Positions 1-7,434 of a stretch of 64,000 bases of DNA are shown here, in pieces. The DNA comes from Azophilus sp965221755 (GTDB lineage Bacteria; Pseudomonadota; Gammaproteobacteria; Pseudomonadales; Azotimanducaceae). Positions within the stretch are counted from its first letter, which is position 1. Every line of letters starts with the position of its first letter. The position numbers were made by a program, and so were the translations under genes. The DNA lies in contig OZ244921.1 of the NCBI GenBank assembly GCA_965221755.1, positions 3,038,001-3,102,000 on the forward strand, in the 5' to 3' direction. Below the pieces are notes generated by a model. It did not search any database and had not been told where the DNA came from. It worked only from the letters and a program-made list of their open reading frames with translations.

Positions 1-1
1 C

Positions 2-1114
2 CCGGAAAGCAAGTTCGGTCCCTATTGGTCGGTGACCAAATTCAACGACATCATGGCCGTGGAGAAGAACCACGCGCAGTTCTCCTCCGAGGAGGGCATC
101 ACCCTGGGGCCGCCGGTCTCGGTGCCGAAGGAGGACGTCCTGGAGACGCCGATGTTCATCGCCATGGACCCGCCCAAGCACGACGTGCAGCGGGCCACGG
201 TGCAGCCGGTGGTGGAGCCGCGCAACCTGCAGGCGCTGGAGGGCACCATCCGCGAGCGGGCGGCGGGCATTCTCGATTCCCTGCCCCGGGGCGAGACCTT
301 CAACTGGGTGGATCGGGTGTCCATCGAACTCACCACCCAGATGCTGGCCACCCTGTTCGACTTCCCGTTCGAGCAGCGGCGCAAGCTCACGCGCTGGTCG
401 GACGTGGCCACCGCGGCGCCGGGCGGCGGCGTGGTCGAGACGATGGAGCAGCGCCGCGAGGAGCTGCATGAGTGCCTGGCCCACTTCACCCGCCTCTGGA
501 ACGAACGGGTCAATCAGCCGCCCGCCCATGACCTGATCTCCATGCTCGCCCACGGCGAGAACACCCGTCACATGGCGCCGATGGAGTTTCTCGGCAACCT
601 GATCCTGCTGATCGTCGGCGGCAACGACACGACGCGCAACTCCATTTCCGGCGGGGTGCTGGCGCTGAACCTGTTTCCCGCCGAGTACGACAAGCTGCGC
701 GCCGACCCTTCCCCGAAGCTGATCCGCAACATGGTCTCGGAGATCATCCGCTGGCAGACGCCCCTGGCCTACATGCTGCGCACCGCCGTGGAGGACACCG
801 ATCTTTGCGGCCAGCGCATCCGCGCCGGGGACCGGCTTTGCCTGTGGTACGTCTCCGGCAATCGGGACGACGAGGTGATCGACAGTCCCAACGACTTCAT
901 CATCGACCGCCGCAACGCCCGCCACCACCTCTCGTTCGGCTTCGGCATCCACCGCTGCATGGGCAACCGACTGGCGGAGATGCAGCTGCGGGTGCTCTGG
1001 GAGGAGATCATGAAGCGCTTCCGCTTCGTGGAGGTGGTCGGGGAGCCGGTGCGCACGCTGTCGGCTTTCGTCAAGGGCTACCTCGAACTGCCGGTTCGCG
1101 TCCACGAGCACTGA
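2..1114 (+). CDS. Cytochrome P450, CYP153-like (5' end outside window)
   Basis: Heme monooxygenase that would hydroxylate a hydrophobic substrate using electrons from a ferredoxin system not encoded here. The reading frame is open from base 2, so the N-terminus is missing. Visible hallmarks are the I-helix oxygen-binding motif GGNDTTRNS near base 620, the ExxR motif (EIIR) near 740 and the heme-thiolate loop FGFGIHRCMGNR, with the ligand Cys at 956-958. The GGNDTTRNS, RWQTP and LSFGFGIHRC wording is what I remember of CYP153 terminal alkane hydroxylases, so that subfamily is favoured but not proven. It is close in sequence to the complete P450 at 25681-26940. A TetA-like exporter follows 54 bp downstream. 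Confidence 0.9.
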   Translation, partial: PESKFGPYWSVTKFNDIMAVEKNHAQFSSEEGITLGPPVSVPKEDVLETPMFIAMDPPKHDVQRATVQPVVEPRNLQALEGTIRERAAGILDSLPRGETFNWVDRVSIELTTQMLATLFDFPFEQRRKLTRWSDVATAAPGGGVVETMEQRREELHECLAHFTRLWNERVNQPPAHDLISMLAHGENTRHMAPMEFLGNLILLIVGGNDTTRNSISGGVLALNLFPAEYDKLRADPSPKLIRNMVSEIIRWQTPLAYMLRTAVEDTDLCGQRIRAGDRLCLWYVSGNRDDEVIDSPNDFIIDRRNARHHLSFGFGIHRCMGNRLAEMQLRVLWEEIMKRFRFVEVVGEPVRTLSAFVKGYLELPVRVHEH

Positions 1115-1168
1115 TCCCGGCATCCCAGTGCGGGCCGCGCCCGTTGGTGAGCGGGGACGGTCAGGCTG

Positions 1169-2413
1169 ATGCGCCCCAAGCACGCCCTCGCCTTCATTTT
1201 CGTCACCGTTCTGCTCGACGCCATCGGCTTCGGCATCATCATGCCGGTGGTGCCGCAGCTCATCATGGAAGTCAGCGGCGAGCCGCTGTCCGCGGCGGCG
1301 CGATACGGCGGCTGGCTGATGTTGGCGTACGCCGCCATGCAGTTCCTCAGCGCCCCGGTGCTCGGCAACCTCTCCGACCGCTTCGGCCGCCGCCCGGTGC
1401 TGCTGCTCTCGCTGCTGCTGATGGGCGGCGACTACGTGCTGATGGGCTGGGCGCCCAGCTTGGCCTGGCTGTTCCTGGGCCGGTTCATCGCCGGCGTCTC
1501 CGCCTCCACCTACGGAATCGCCAACGCCTTCATCGCCGACGGCTTCCCGCCTGAGGATCGGGCCAAGAACTTCGCCCTGATGGGCGCGGCCTTCGGCACG
1601 GGCTTCATTGTCGGCCCGGTGATTGGCGGGCTGCTGGGGGAATTCGGCGCCCGGGCGCCGTTCCACGCGGCGGCGGCGCTGGCCTTCGCCAACGCGCTGT
1701 ACGGCTTCCTTGTGCTGCCGGAGTCGCTGCAGCCGGAAAACCGGCGCCGCTTCGAATGGCGGCGCGCCAATCCGTTCGGGGCCTTCAATCAGCTTTGGCG
1801 CCACCCCGCGGTCATGGGCTTGGTTCTAGCCTATTTCCTCCACCTGTTCGGCCACCACTCGCTGCCGAGCGTGTGGTCCTACTTCGCCATCGAGAAGTTC
1901 GGCTGGTCGCCGGCGGAGATCGGCTTCTCCCTGGGCGCGGTCGGGGTCTGCATGATCGTGGTGCAGACCTACCTGATTCGACGCTTCCTGAAGCGCTGCG
2001 GCACCGAGCGCACCGCCTTCATCGGCTTGACCATGACCGTCATCGCCTTTCTCGGCTACGCCTTCGTGCCCGTCGGCTGGATGATGTACGTCGTGATCGT
2101 AGTGGGCGCGGCGCAAGGCTTCATCGGCCCGTCGCTGCAGAGCCTGATGTCGAGTCAGGTGTCGGCGGACTCGCAAGGCGAGCTGCAAGGGGCGCTGGGC
2201 AGCACGGCGAGCTTGGCATCGATCCTTTCGCCGCCCCTAATGACCCAGATCTTTGCCTGGTTCACCGAACCCGCTGCGTCGGTCCACTTCCCCGGCGCGC
2301 CGTTTCTGGCCGCCGCCTTGGCCACCCTGCTGGGCTTGACGGCCATGACGCGGGCGCTGCGCCTTCGGCGGGGCGATCGGGCGGCGTCGCGGTCCGGCGC
2401 GGGCCGGCCTTGA
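1169..2413 (+). CDS. MFS transporter, TetA-like drug:H+ antiporter
   Basis: A 414-residue inner-membrane carrier with about 12 hydrophobic segments. The N-terminus reads like tetracycline-efflux family members (LLDAIGFGIIMPVVPQL), and loop 2-3 carries MFS motif A, GNLSDRFGRRPV, at residues 66-77. Family knowledge suggests proton-driven export of a hydrophobic compound; the substrate cannot be read from sequence. It lies in the same direction as the upstream P450 and may share its transcript. The ATG start is preceded by a GGGGAC stretch that is only a weak ribosome site. Real tetracycline resistance is not implied, because many chromosomal relatives have other substrates. Confidence 0.85.
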   Translation: MRPKHALAFIFVTVLLDAIGFGIIMPVVPQLIMEVSGEPLSAAARYGGWLMLAYAAMQFLSAPVLGNLSDRFGRRPVLLLSLLLMGGDYVLMGWAPSLAWLFLGRFIAGVSASTYGIANAFIADGFPPEDRAKNFALMGAAFGTGFIVGPVIGGLLGEFGARAPFHAAAALAFANALYGFLVLPESLQPENRRRFEWRRANPFGAFNQLWRHPAVMGLVLAYFLHLFGHHSLPSVWSYFAIEKFGWSPAEIGFSLGAVGVCMIVVQTYLIRRFLKRCGTERTAFIGLTMTVIAFLGYAFVPVGWMMYVVIVVGAAQGFIGPSLQSLMSSQVSADSQGELQGALGSTASLASILSPPLMTQIFAWFTEPAASVHFPGAPFLAAALATLLGLTAMTRALRLRRGDRAASRSGAGRP

Positions 2414-2458
2414 CGGCGGGATCGGCTCACCGGAATGCCGGGAGCGCCGCTCGCGGCG

Positions 2459-2774
2459 CTAGGGAGCCTCTGATCAAGTCCCGGAAGTTCAGAGCGGCCT
2501 GTGGGGTGTGGGGTGTGCCGGCAAGGCGCGGCGAAGCCGTGTGGCAGGCCCCCACACAATGTCCAGCGAGGGGCAAGCCCCTCGGGCTCCCCGGCTGAGG
2601 GCTCCGAGCCGCAACGCCGCCGGCGCGGCCCACAGGCGCTCCCGAAGGGCGCTTCACGGTGCTTGAGCCCGAGTTCCGCTCCGCCTGCGGGCAGGGAGCT
2701 GCTGCTGGCGGGGACGTTTCGGCCCTCAATCAGTGAAGCGCTGAACGAACGGGACTTGATCAGAGGCTCCCTAG
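2459..2774. mobile_element. MITE-like element with perfect 24-bp terminal inverted repeats
   Basis: A 316-bp noncoding block bounded by ctagggagcctctgatcaag... at 2459-2482 and its exact reverse complement at 2751-2774. The outermost four bases on each side are CTAG, which would fit a target duplication or preferred target of IS5-type elements; GGAGCCTCTGA-type ends also recall IS5-family relatives. No transposase reading frame is recognisable inside, so this looks like a non-autonomous derivative or a remnant with an internal deletion. The right end supplies the TAG stop codon of the neighbouring hydrolase gene. It occupies the whole gap between the MFS gene and that hydrolase. Confidence 0.65.
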
Positions 2775-3721
2775 GACTTCAGGCGCACGCCCAAGCCCCT
2801 GGCCAAGGCGCGCAGGTGGTCCTGGGCATATCGCTTGGCGAGCTGGGCGCCCGGCGCCATCTGGAATCCGTGGCAGGCGGCGGGATAGGCAACCAGTTCC
2901 GTCCTTACCCCGGCCAGCATCAGCTTGCGCGCGTAGTCGATGTTCTCGTCGCGAAAGAGGTCGAGGGCGGCGGTGGCCAGCCAAGTGGCCGGCAGGCCCG
3001 AGAAATCCTCCAGTCGGGCCGGCACCTGCGGCGCCTCGGCGGGCGCCTCGCCCAGATAGCTGCGCCAGCCGTACTGGTTGGATTGCCGAGTCCACATGAA
3101 CTCGCCCACCAAAGGATCGCCCGGCTGTTCGGGCGTGCCGGTGCGGTCGTCCAGCATGGGATAGGTCAGGTGTTGATGGCAGATCGCGTGCTCGCCCGCA
3201 TCCCGCGCCTTGATCGCAAGAGCCGCCGCCAGCCCGCCGCCGGCGCTTTCCCCGCCGATGCCGATGCGATTGCGGTCCACGCCGAGCGCCGGCGCTTGTT
3301 CGTGCAGCCAGGCAAGCCCGGCGTAGCAGTCGTCCAGAGGGGCCGGAATCGGGTGTTCCGGCGCCAGGCGATAGTCAACGGACAGCACCGCCGCGCCCAG
3401 CCGGGCGCAGATTTGGAGGTTTGCCGGATCGGACGCCTCCGGCATCCCCAAGACGTAGCCGCCGCCATGTATGTGCAGGTAGCCGGTGCCGGTGGCAGCC
3501 CCGTCGGATGGCCGGTACAGCAGGGCGCGCACTGGTGGCCCGTCGCCAGCGCTGACGTGGACCTCCTCCCGGGTGACGCCCGCTTGGGCCGGATCGCCAA
3601 GCGCCGCTGCCATGGCGGGATTGTTCCGCAGCAGGGGCAGCTGCTCGTCATCAAGCTCGAACGGGGGGATGAGTTCGAGCAGCGGGTGCAATTCGGGATC
3701 GAGCAGGTGTTTCGTGGTCAT
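2771..3721 (-). CDS. Alpha/beta hydrolase, hormone-sensitive-lipase type esterase
   Basis: A 316-residue carboxylesterase. The oxyanion-hole motif HGGG is at residues 85-88, the nucleophile elbow GESAG places the catalytic Ser at 159, and Asp254 (ALDLFRDE) and His284 (CHGF) complete a plausible triad. This is the HSL (family IV) pattern, typical of esterases acting on short or bulky acyl esters. The start is set at 3721 because the upstream extension is out of character and overlaps the CoA-transferase gene. It begins 10 bp after the CoA-transferase stop, so the two are probably one transcript. Its stop codon lies inside the end of the adjacent inverted-repeat element. Confidence 0.88.
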   Translation of the reverse strand: MTTKHLLDPELHPLLELIPPFELDDEQLPLLRNNPAMAAALGDPAQAGVTREEVHVSAGDGPPVRALLYRPSDGAATGTGYLHIHGGGYVLGMPEASDPANLQICARLGAAVLSVDYRLAPEHPIPAPLDDCYAGLAWLHEQAPALGVDRNRIGIGGESAGGGLAAALAIKARDAGEHAICHQHLTYPMLDDRTGTPEQPGDPLVGEFMWTRQSNQYGWRSYLGEAPAEAPQVPARLEDFSGLPATWLATAALDLFRDENIDYARKLMLAGVRTELVAYPAACHGFQMAPGAQLAKRYAQDHLRALARGLGVRLKS

Positions 3722-3731
3722 GGGGGCCTCT

Positions 3732-4943
3732 CTACTTGACGATGCCGTTGTCGAACAAAGCCTGCACTTCCGGCTGCGACAAGCCGGCCTCGAGCAGGAT
3801 TTGCGTGGTGTGCTCACCCACCTTCGGGGCTGGCCCCCGGGGCCGGACGTCGGCGGTCTTGAAGCGCATGGGGGCGTTGACGGTGCGGTAGGCGCCGAGT
3901 TGCGGGTGCTCAAGCTCCGGAAACAGGCCGATGGCGTTGGCGTGCGGGTCGTCCACCACTTCGTGCAGGCCCAGCACCGGCCCCCAGATCACGCCGTGCT
4001 CGTCGAAAACGGCGCCCCATTCGTCCCGGGTCTTGGCGCTGAGCGTCGCGTCGATGCCATCGACCAGTTCGGCCATGTGCCGATAGCGGTCGCGGCCGGT
4101 TGCCAAGCGCTCATCAGCCAGCCAGTCGGCCCTGCCGAGGGCCCGGCACAGCCGCTCCCAAGCGCCGTCGTCGAGCATGTTGAGCACCACCCACTTGCCG
4201 TCGCCGCACGGGTAGCGGTTGGTCATGGGCGTGAGCTGTTCGTGGCGCGCCCGGCGGCGCACGGGCGCTCGGTCCGTGGCGGTGACGCCAAAGTCCGAGG
4301 CTTGGGTCCAGACTGCGGTCTCGTAGAGCGAGGTCTCGATCACTTGGCCCTCGCCGCTCCGCTCCGCCAGCCGTAGGGCGGCGAGAATGGCGGCCACCAA
4401 GGCCAAGCCGGTGGTGTGGTCGCCTTGGGCGGGACGGGCCATGGGCACCACGCCGTCCTCCCCCTCGCGCATGGCGTCGTAGAGCCCGGAGCGGCCAAAG
4501 AAGGCGGTCACGTCGTAGCCTGGCCGCCAAGCCTCCGGGCCGGTGGTGCCGTAGCCGGTGAGGGTGGCGTGAACCAAGCGGGGGTTGGCGGCGAACAGGC
4601 TGTCGGGATCAAGGCCGAAGCGCTGCTGCCGCTGTGCGAGCAGATTGCACAGGAAAACGTCGGCGCTTTGCGCCAAGCGCCGGGCCAGGGCTTGGCCTTC
4701 GGGCTTGTCCAAGGCGATGGCGGCGGAGCGCTTGCCGCGGTTGTCCACGTCGAACTGCAGGTCGTAGTCGGCAAAGCTCGATTCAATCCGCAGCGGCCGG
4801 GACAGGCCGCGCATCGGGTCGCCGGTGACGGGCTCGATCTTCAGCACGTCGGCGCCCATGTCGGCCAGGATGGCGGCGGCGCTTGGCGCGGCCATGTAGT
4901 TGTCCACTTCCAGAACCTTGATGTCTTCCAAGGGCGCGCGCAA
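3732..4943 (-). CDS. Family III CoA-transferase (CaiB/BaiF type)
   Basis: A 403-residue enzyme that moves CoA between an acyl-CoA and a free carboxylic acid. The N-terminus (IKVLEVDNYMAAP, ADMGADVLKIEP) and the GYGTTGP segment near residue 130 are typical, and the GDHTTG segment holds Asp175 at the position of the family's catalytic aspartate. Start is a TTG with a GAGGA ribosome site about 7 bp upstream. It heads a two-gene unit with the esterase downstream. The substrate is unknown; the neighbourhood suggests activation of a catabolic carboxylic acid. Confidence 0.88.
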   Translation of the reverse strand: MRAPLEDIKVLEVDNYMAAPSAAAILADMGADVLKIEPVTGDPMRGLSRPLRIESSFADYDLQFDVDNRGKRSAAIALDKPEGQALARRLAQSADVFLCNLLAQRQQRFGLDPDSLFAANPRLVHATLTGYGTTGPEAWRPGYDVTAFFGRSGLYDAMREGEDGVVPMARPAQGDHTTGLALVAAILAALRLAERSGEGQVIETSLYETAVWTQASDFGVTATDRAPVRRRARHEQLTPMTNRYPCGDGKWVVLNMLDDGAWERLCRALGRADWLADERLATGRDRYRHMAELVDGIDATLSAKTRDEWGAVFDEHGVIWGPVLGLHEVVDDPHANAIGLFPELEHPQLGAYRTVNAPMRFKTADVRPRGPAPKVGEHTTQILLEAGLSQPEVQALFDNGIVK

Positions 4944-5000
4944 CGGATGGTCCTCGCAGCAGTTGGTGCGGAAGGCGATTCTACCCGCTCAAAGCGCCCC

Positions 5001-5079
5001 GCGGACGCGGAGTTTCGCTGGCGCGAAACTCCGCGTCCGTTGCGTCGGGTCAGGTTCGAAACGTTCTGAGCCCGCACAA
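5001..5079 (-). repeat. Dispersed palindromic repeat, copy 1
   Basis: Reverse-oriented copy of the intergenic repeat described in the findings. It has a long palindrome around agtttcgctggcgcgaaact (5011-5030), extended by gcggacgcgg and ccgcgtccg arms, followed by the module that ends in ctgagcccgcac. It lies between the TTG start of the CoA-transferase and the stop of the convergent-facing toxin gene region. Confidence 0.7.
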
Positions 5080-5098
5080 CTCCGGTTTGGCGGCGCCG

Positions 5099-5527
5099 TC
5101 ACTGGGCGGCGGCCGTCGGCGGCGCTGCGAGGCCTAAGGACTGGGCGGCGCTTCGCAGGGCGCCATCCAGCGTGGCCAGGGGCAGTTGCAGCCGCACGGC
5201 GAGCTCCAAGTACGTTGAGTCGTAAACGGAGAGTTGGTGCGCGCTTGCGAGTGCCAGTGACGCCCCCCAAACGCGCGTCGGATTCACGGCGTCAATTTCA
5301 ATCGGCAAGGCGGCCAGGCTGGCCCGAATCAGCGGCCACTCGTCAACCCGAATTCGGTTCCGCCGAGTGGCAGTCAGCAGCGCGTTGCCGACCTCCACTG
5401 GCCATAGGGAAGGGGTGAATGCCCGGCCCTGCGAGAGCGAGTCGCGCAGTTGATCGGTGGCCACGGTCGCTTCGTCCGGGAAGACCCATGCCATGGTGAC
5501 CGAGCAGTCGAGAACGAAAGCCGTCAA
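5099..5527 (-). CDS. PIN-domain toxin (VapC-like ribonuclease)
   Basis: A 142-residue PIN protein, probably a metal-dependent RNase toxin. The start is a TTG at 5527-5525 that overlaps the antitoxin stop (TTGA), after which the protein reads TAFVLDCSVTMAWVF. Acidic residues expected at the active site are visible: Asp7, a Glu in VEVGNALL, and Asp in YDSTYLEL near the C-terminus. The coupling by overlapping stop and start to a Phd/YefM-type gene supports a type II toxin-antitoxin pair. The C-terminus is Ala-rich and ends beside a dispersed repeat. Confidence 0.82.
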   Translation of the reverse strand: MTAFVLDCSVTMAWVFPDEATVATDQLRDSLSQGRAFTPSLWPVEVGNALLTATRRNRIRVDEWPLIRASLAALPIEIDAVNPTRVWGASLALASAHQLSVYDSTYLELAVRLQLPLATLDGALRSAAQSLGLAAPPTAAAQ

Positions 5528-5766
5528 AACTTGCGCCCGTCCTCGATCAACTGACGAACGGGCAGCCCTGCCAAACTGTGAGTTTCCTGGAAGGCCTTCA
5601 GAAATGCGATCGCGGCCCGGACCTTGTCGGAATCCCGTGGCTGAAACGGAACCAATTCGGCGATGGGCTGGTTGTGCCGGGTGATGACGAATCGTTCCCC
5701 GGCCTGAACGCGCCGCAGTAGCTTGGGCAAGTGGGTCTTTGCTTCGAATGCGCCGACTTCGGGCAT
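5524..5766 (-). CDS. Phd/YefM-type antitoxin
   Basis: An 80-residue antitoxin, MPEVGAFEAKTHLPKLL..., with the N-terminal Phd/YefM DNA-binding fold (VGAFEAKTHL, GERFVITRHNQPIAELVP) and a short C-terminal tail expected to cover the toxin. Its stop overlaps the TTG start of the PIN toxin. The ribosome site CGGAGA precedes the ATG. A pair of 9-bp direct repeats just upstream is a likely operator for autoregulation. Confidence 0.8.
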   Translation of the reverse strand: MPEVGAFEAKTHLPKLLRRVQAGERFVITRHNQPIAELVPFQPRDSDKVRAAIAFLKAFQETHSLAGLPVRQLIEDGRKF

Positions 5767-5789
5767 GGAATCGATCTCCGATGAGGTCC

Positions 5790-5809
5790 ATAGACTGGTT
5801 ATAGACTAG
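5790..5809 (-). promoter_or_regulatory. Candidate operator: two 9-bp direct repeats
   Basis: atagactgg (5790-5798) and atagactag (5801-5809) are spaced 11 bp apart, one helical turn, immediately upstream of the Phd/YefM antitoxin gene. On the minus strand the same bases contain TATAAC, a possible -10 box. Direct reading of sequence; the function as antitoxin-binding site is inferred. Confidence 0.45.
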
Positions 5810-5815
5810 TTTGAT

Positions 5816-6055
5816 ATGATCTTCGGTGTCAAGGCGATGATGTTGGGGCGCGGCAGGGGACAGAAGGTGAACGAATTCTCCTCCCGGCGCAGAACCTGCT
5901 CGCGGGCGCCGGGGCCCGCTTCAAGGGCAGCGGAGACGCGCAACTGGTAGCCGTGCTCGCTGTTGGGCAGCAGCTGGGTGTTGCACATCTGCCTGGTCAA
6001 CGGATGTGCTGTCAGTCCATCGGTCGCGCTTGGGGAGCCGTCTGAGCCAGCCCCG
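5816..6055. other. Spacer between two toxin-antitoxin modules
   Basis: A minus-strand reading frame of 64 codons (5806-6000) reads smoothly (SEHGYQLRVSAALEAG, REENSFTF) and may be a leftover of a longer gene, but I do not recognise it and it has no clear ribosome site. Nothing else was seen. Confidence 0.2.
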
Positions 6056-6493
6056 TCAACTCACCGGAAGCGGATTGGCCACTGCGAGCCTCGGGAAGCG
6101 GGAGAAGTCGCGGTCAGCGGACCAAAGCACTCTCACGCCGTGATGTAGGCAAAGCGCCGCAATCCGGGCGTCGTGTACGACCGCGCCTTGGAGGTGCGCG
6201 GGCCGGACGGTTCGCTCGAAGGCATCCAAGTAGCCCTCACCTTCAGCCAGGAATCCGCCGCTGAGGCTGTTGAGGAGCCGTCCTATGGCATCCAAGGCCA
6301 AGTCCATCGGCGTGGGGTCCGTGAAGATCCGCGGGTTGGAGACAACCGCCAGGAACTCGTGAACGCACGGCCAAGGAACCGCCACGGGTTCCGGGCCGCC
6401 GACTGCGTCGGCCACCACCTGCCGGGCGCGTTCATGGAAGGGCATCTCCGTGCGATGAGCGTAAACCAATAAGTTGGTGTCGATGGCTATCAT
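6056..6493 (-). CDS. PIN-domain toxin (VapC-like)
   Basis: A 145-residue PIN protein, MIAIDTNLLVYAH..., with Asp5, the Glu of CVHEFLAVV and a C-terminal Asp cluster (VHDARIAAL, WSADRDF) as likely metal ligands. These mark a VapC-type RNase. The ATG overlaps the TGA of the upstream antitoxin by ATGA, so the two are translationally coupled. It has the long-form layout common in proteobacterial PIN toxins that carry WPCVHEF. Confidence 0.85.
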   Translation of the reverse strand: MIAIDTNLLVYAHRTEMPFHERARQVVADAVGGPEPVAVPWPCVHEFLAVVSNPRIFTDPTPMDLALDAIGRLLNSLSGGFLAEGEGYLDAFERTVRPAHLQGAVVHDARIAALCLHHGVRVLWSADRDFSRFPRLAVANPLPVS

Positions 6494-6735
6494 TGTCCTT
6501 GGTTCTGATAGATCTCGTCCCGAAGCCGGCTCCACGGAGCGCCTTGGAACTCGGGGGTGAGCCCGCTGCCGCCATAGCTTGGAAAGTCCAGTTCCCGATG
6601 CGTCGCCGCCCGGCGAGCCTTGAGACAGCGTTGCAGACCTTCCTCGACCAGCCGCCGGAGGGTGGATCCCTCCTGCCGAGCCACGCGCCGAAGCTGATCG
6701 AGCAACTCGTCTGGAAGCTCAATGGTGGTTTTCAT
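6490..6735 (-). CDS. Ribbon-helix-helix antitoxin (VapB-like)
   Basis: An 81-residue protein starting MKTTIELPDELLDQLRRVA, a standard MetJ/Arc-type ribbon-helix-helix DNA-binding segment, with a C-terminal tail likely to bind the toxin. The start at 6735 is chosen because homology begins there; an upstream in-frame ATG is possible. It overlaps the PIN toxin by 4 bp and follows a perfect palindrome that probably serves as its operator. Confidence 0.82.
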   Translation of the reverse strand: MKTTIELPDELLDQLRRVARQEGSTLRRLVEEGLQRCLKARRAATHRELDFPSYGGSGLTPEFQGAPWSRLRDEIYQNQGQ

Positions 6736-6754
6736 ATGGGCTGCCCTTATTTTT

Positions 6755-6773
6755 GATATGGTCAAACCATATC
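6755..6773. promoter_or_regulatory. Perfect palindrome upstream of the RHH antitoxin
   Basis: gatatggt-caa-accatatc: two 8-bp arms with a 3-bp spacer, 20 bp upstream of the antitoxin start. Ribbon-helix-helix antitoxins usually bind such sites and repress their own operon. The palindrome is seen directly; its role is inferred. Confidence 0.6.
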
Positions 6774-6827
6774 CCGGCCTCCGGCGAGAGGCAAGATGTC
6801 ATTGTGTCAATCTTCGTTCGAGGATTC

Positions 6828-6835
6828 GCTATACT
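6828..6835 (+). promoter_or_regulatory. Candidate -10 element gcTATACT before the iorA-like gene
   Basis: TATACT preceded by GC, about 100 bp upstream of the dehydrogenase small-subunit start. The same octamer precedes four other genes in the window. No convincing -35 box was found at standard spacing. Confidence 0.4.
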
Positions 6836-6936
6836 CCTGTGCCAGCGGCGCAACCCATTGGTCGTGCGCATTGGGTGCCACCGCGCCAATCCATCCTCAT
6901 TCAACGCAAATCGCAAAACCCAATCGGGAGTGACAG

Positions 6937-7434
6937 ATGATCGAATTTACGCTGAACGGCACCCGGGTTCAGACCGATGAGTCGCCCGAAACGCCGCTGC
7001 TGTGGGCGGTGCGCGACACCTTCAAGCTTAAAGGCTCCAAATACGGCTGCGGCGCCGGCCTCTGCGGCGCTTGCACCATGCACGTCGATGGCGAGGCAGT
7101 GCGCGCCTGCATCCTGCCCATCGCATCCGTTGCCGGCAAGGCGGTGACCACCATTGAGGGCCTGGCGCAGCCCGGTGCGCTCCATCCCTTGCAGGAGGCT
7201 TGGGTGGCCCACAGCGTGCCGCAATGCGGCTACTGCCAGCCGGGGCAGATCATGTCCGCAGCGGCGCTCTTGGCGCAAAACCCGAACGCCAATGAAGCCG
7301 AGGTGGAGAGCGCCATGGCCGGCAACATCTGCCGCTGCGGCTGCTACCCGCGCATCAAGCAGGCCATCTTGTCCGTGGCGGGAAGGGCGTCAGCGCCGCC
7401 GCTTGAGGAGTTGGCTTCGGAGGTGGCGTCATGA
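6937..7434 (+). CDS. (2Fe-2S) small subunit of a molybdenum hydroxylase (IorA-like)
   Basis: A 165-residue iron-sulfur subunit of the aldehyde oxidase/isoquinoline 1-oxidoreductase type. The plant-ferredoxin-like cluster motif is CGAGLCGAC (Cys38, 43, 46) with Cys58; the second cluster is bound by CGYCQPGQ and ICRCGCYPRI. It carries electrons away from the Mo site in the large subunit. Its TGA overlaps the large-subunit ATG (ATGA), as in many two-subunit members of this family. Whether the substrate is an aldehyde or an N-heterocycle cannot be decided here. Confidence 0.9.
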   Translation: MIEFTLNGTRVQTDESPETPLLWAVRDTFKLKGSKYGCGAGLCGACTMHVDGEAVRACILPIASVAGKAVTTIEGLAQPGALHPLQEAWVAHSVPQCGYCQPGQIMSAAALLAQNPNANEAEVESAMAGNICRCGCYPRIKQAILSVAGRASAPPLEELASEVAS

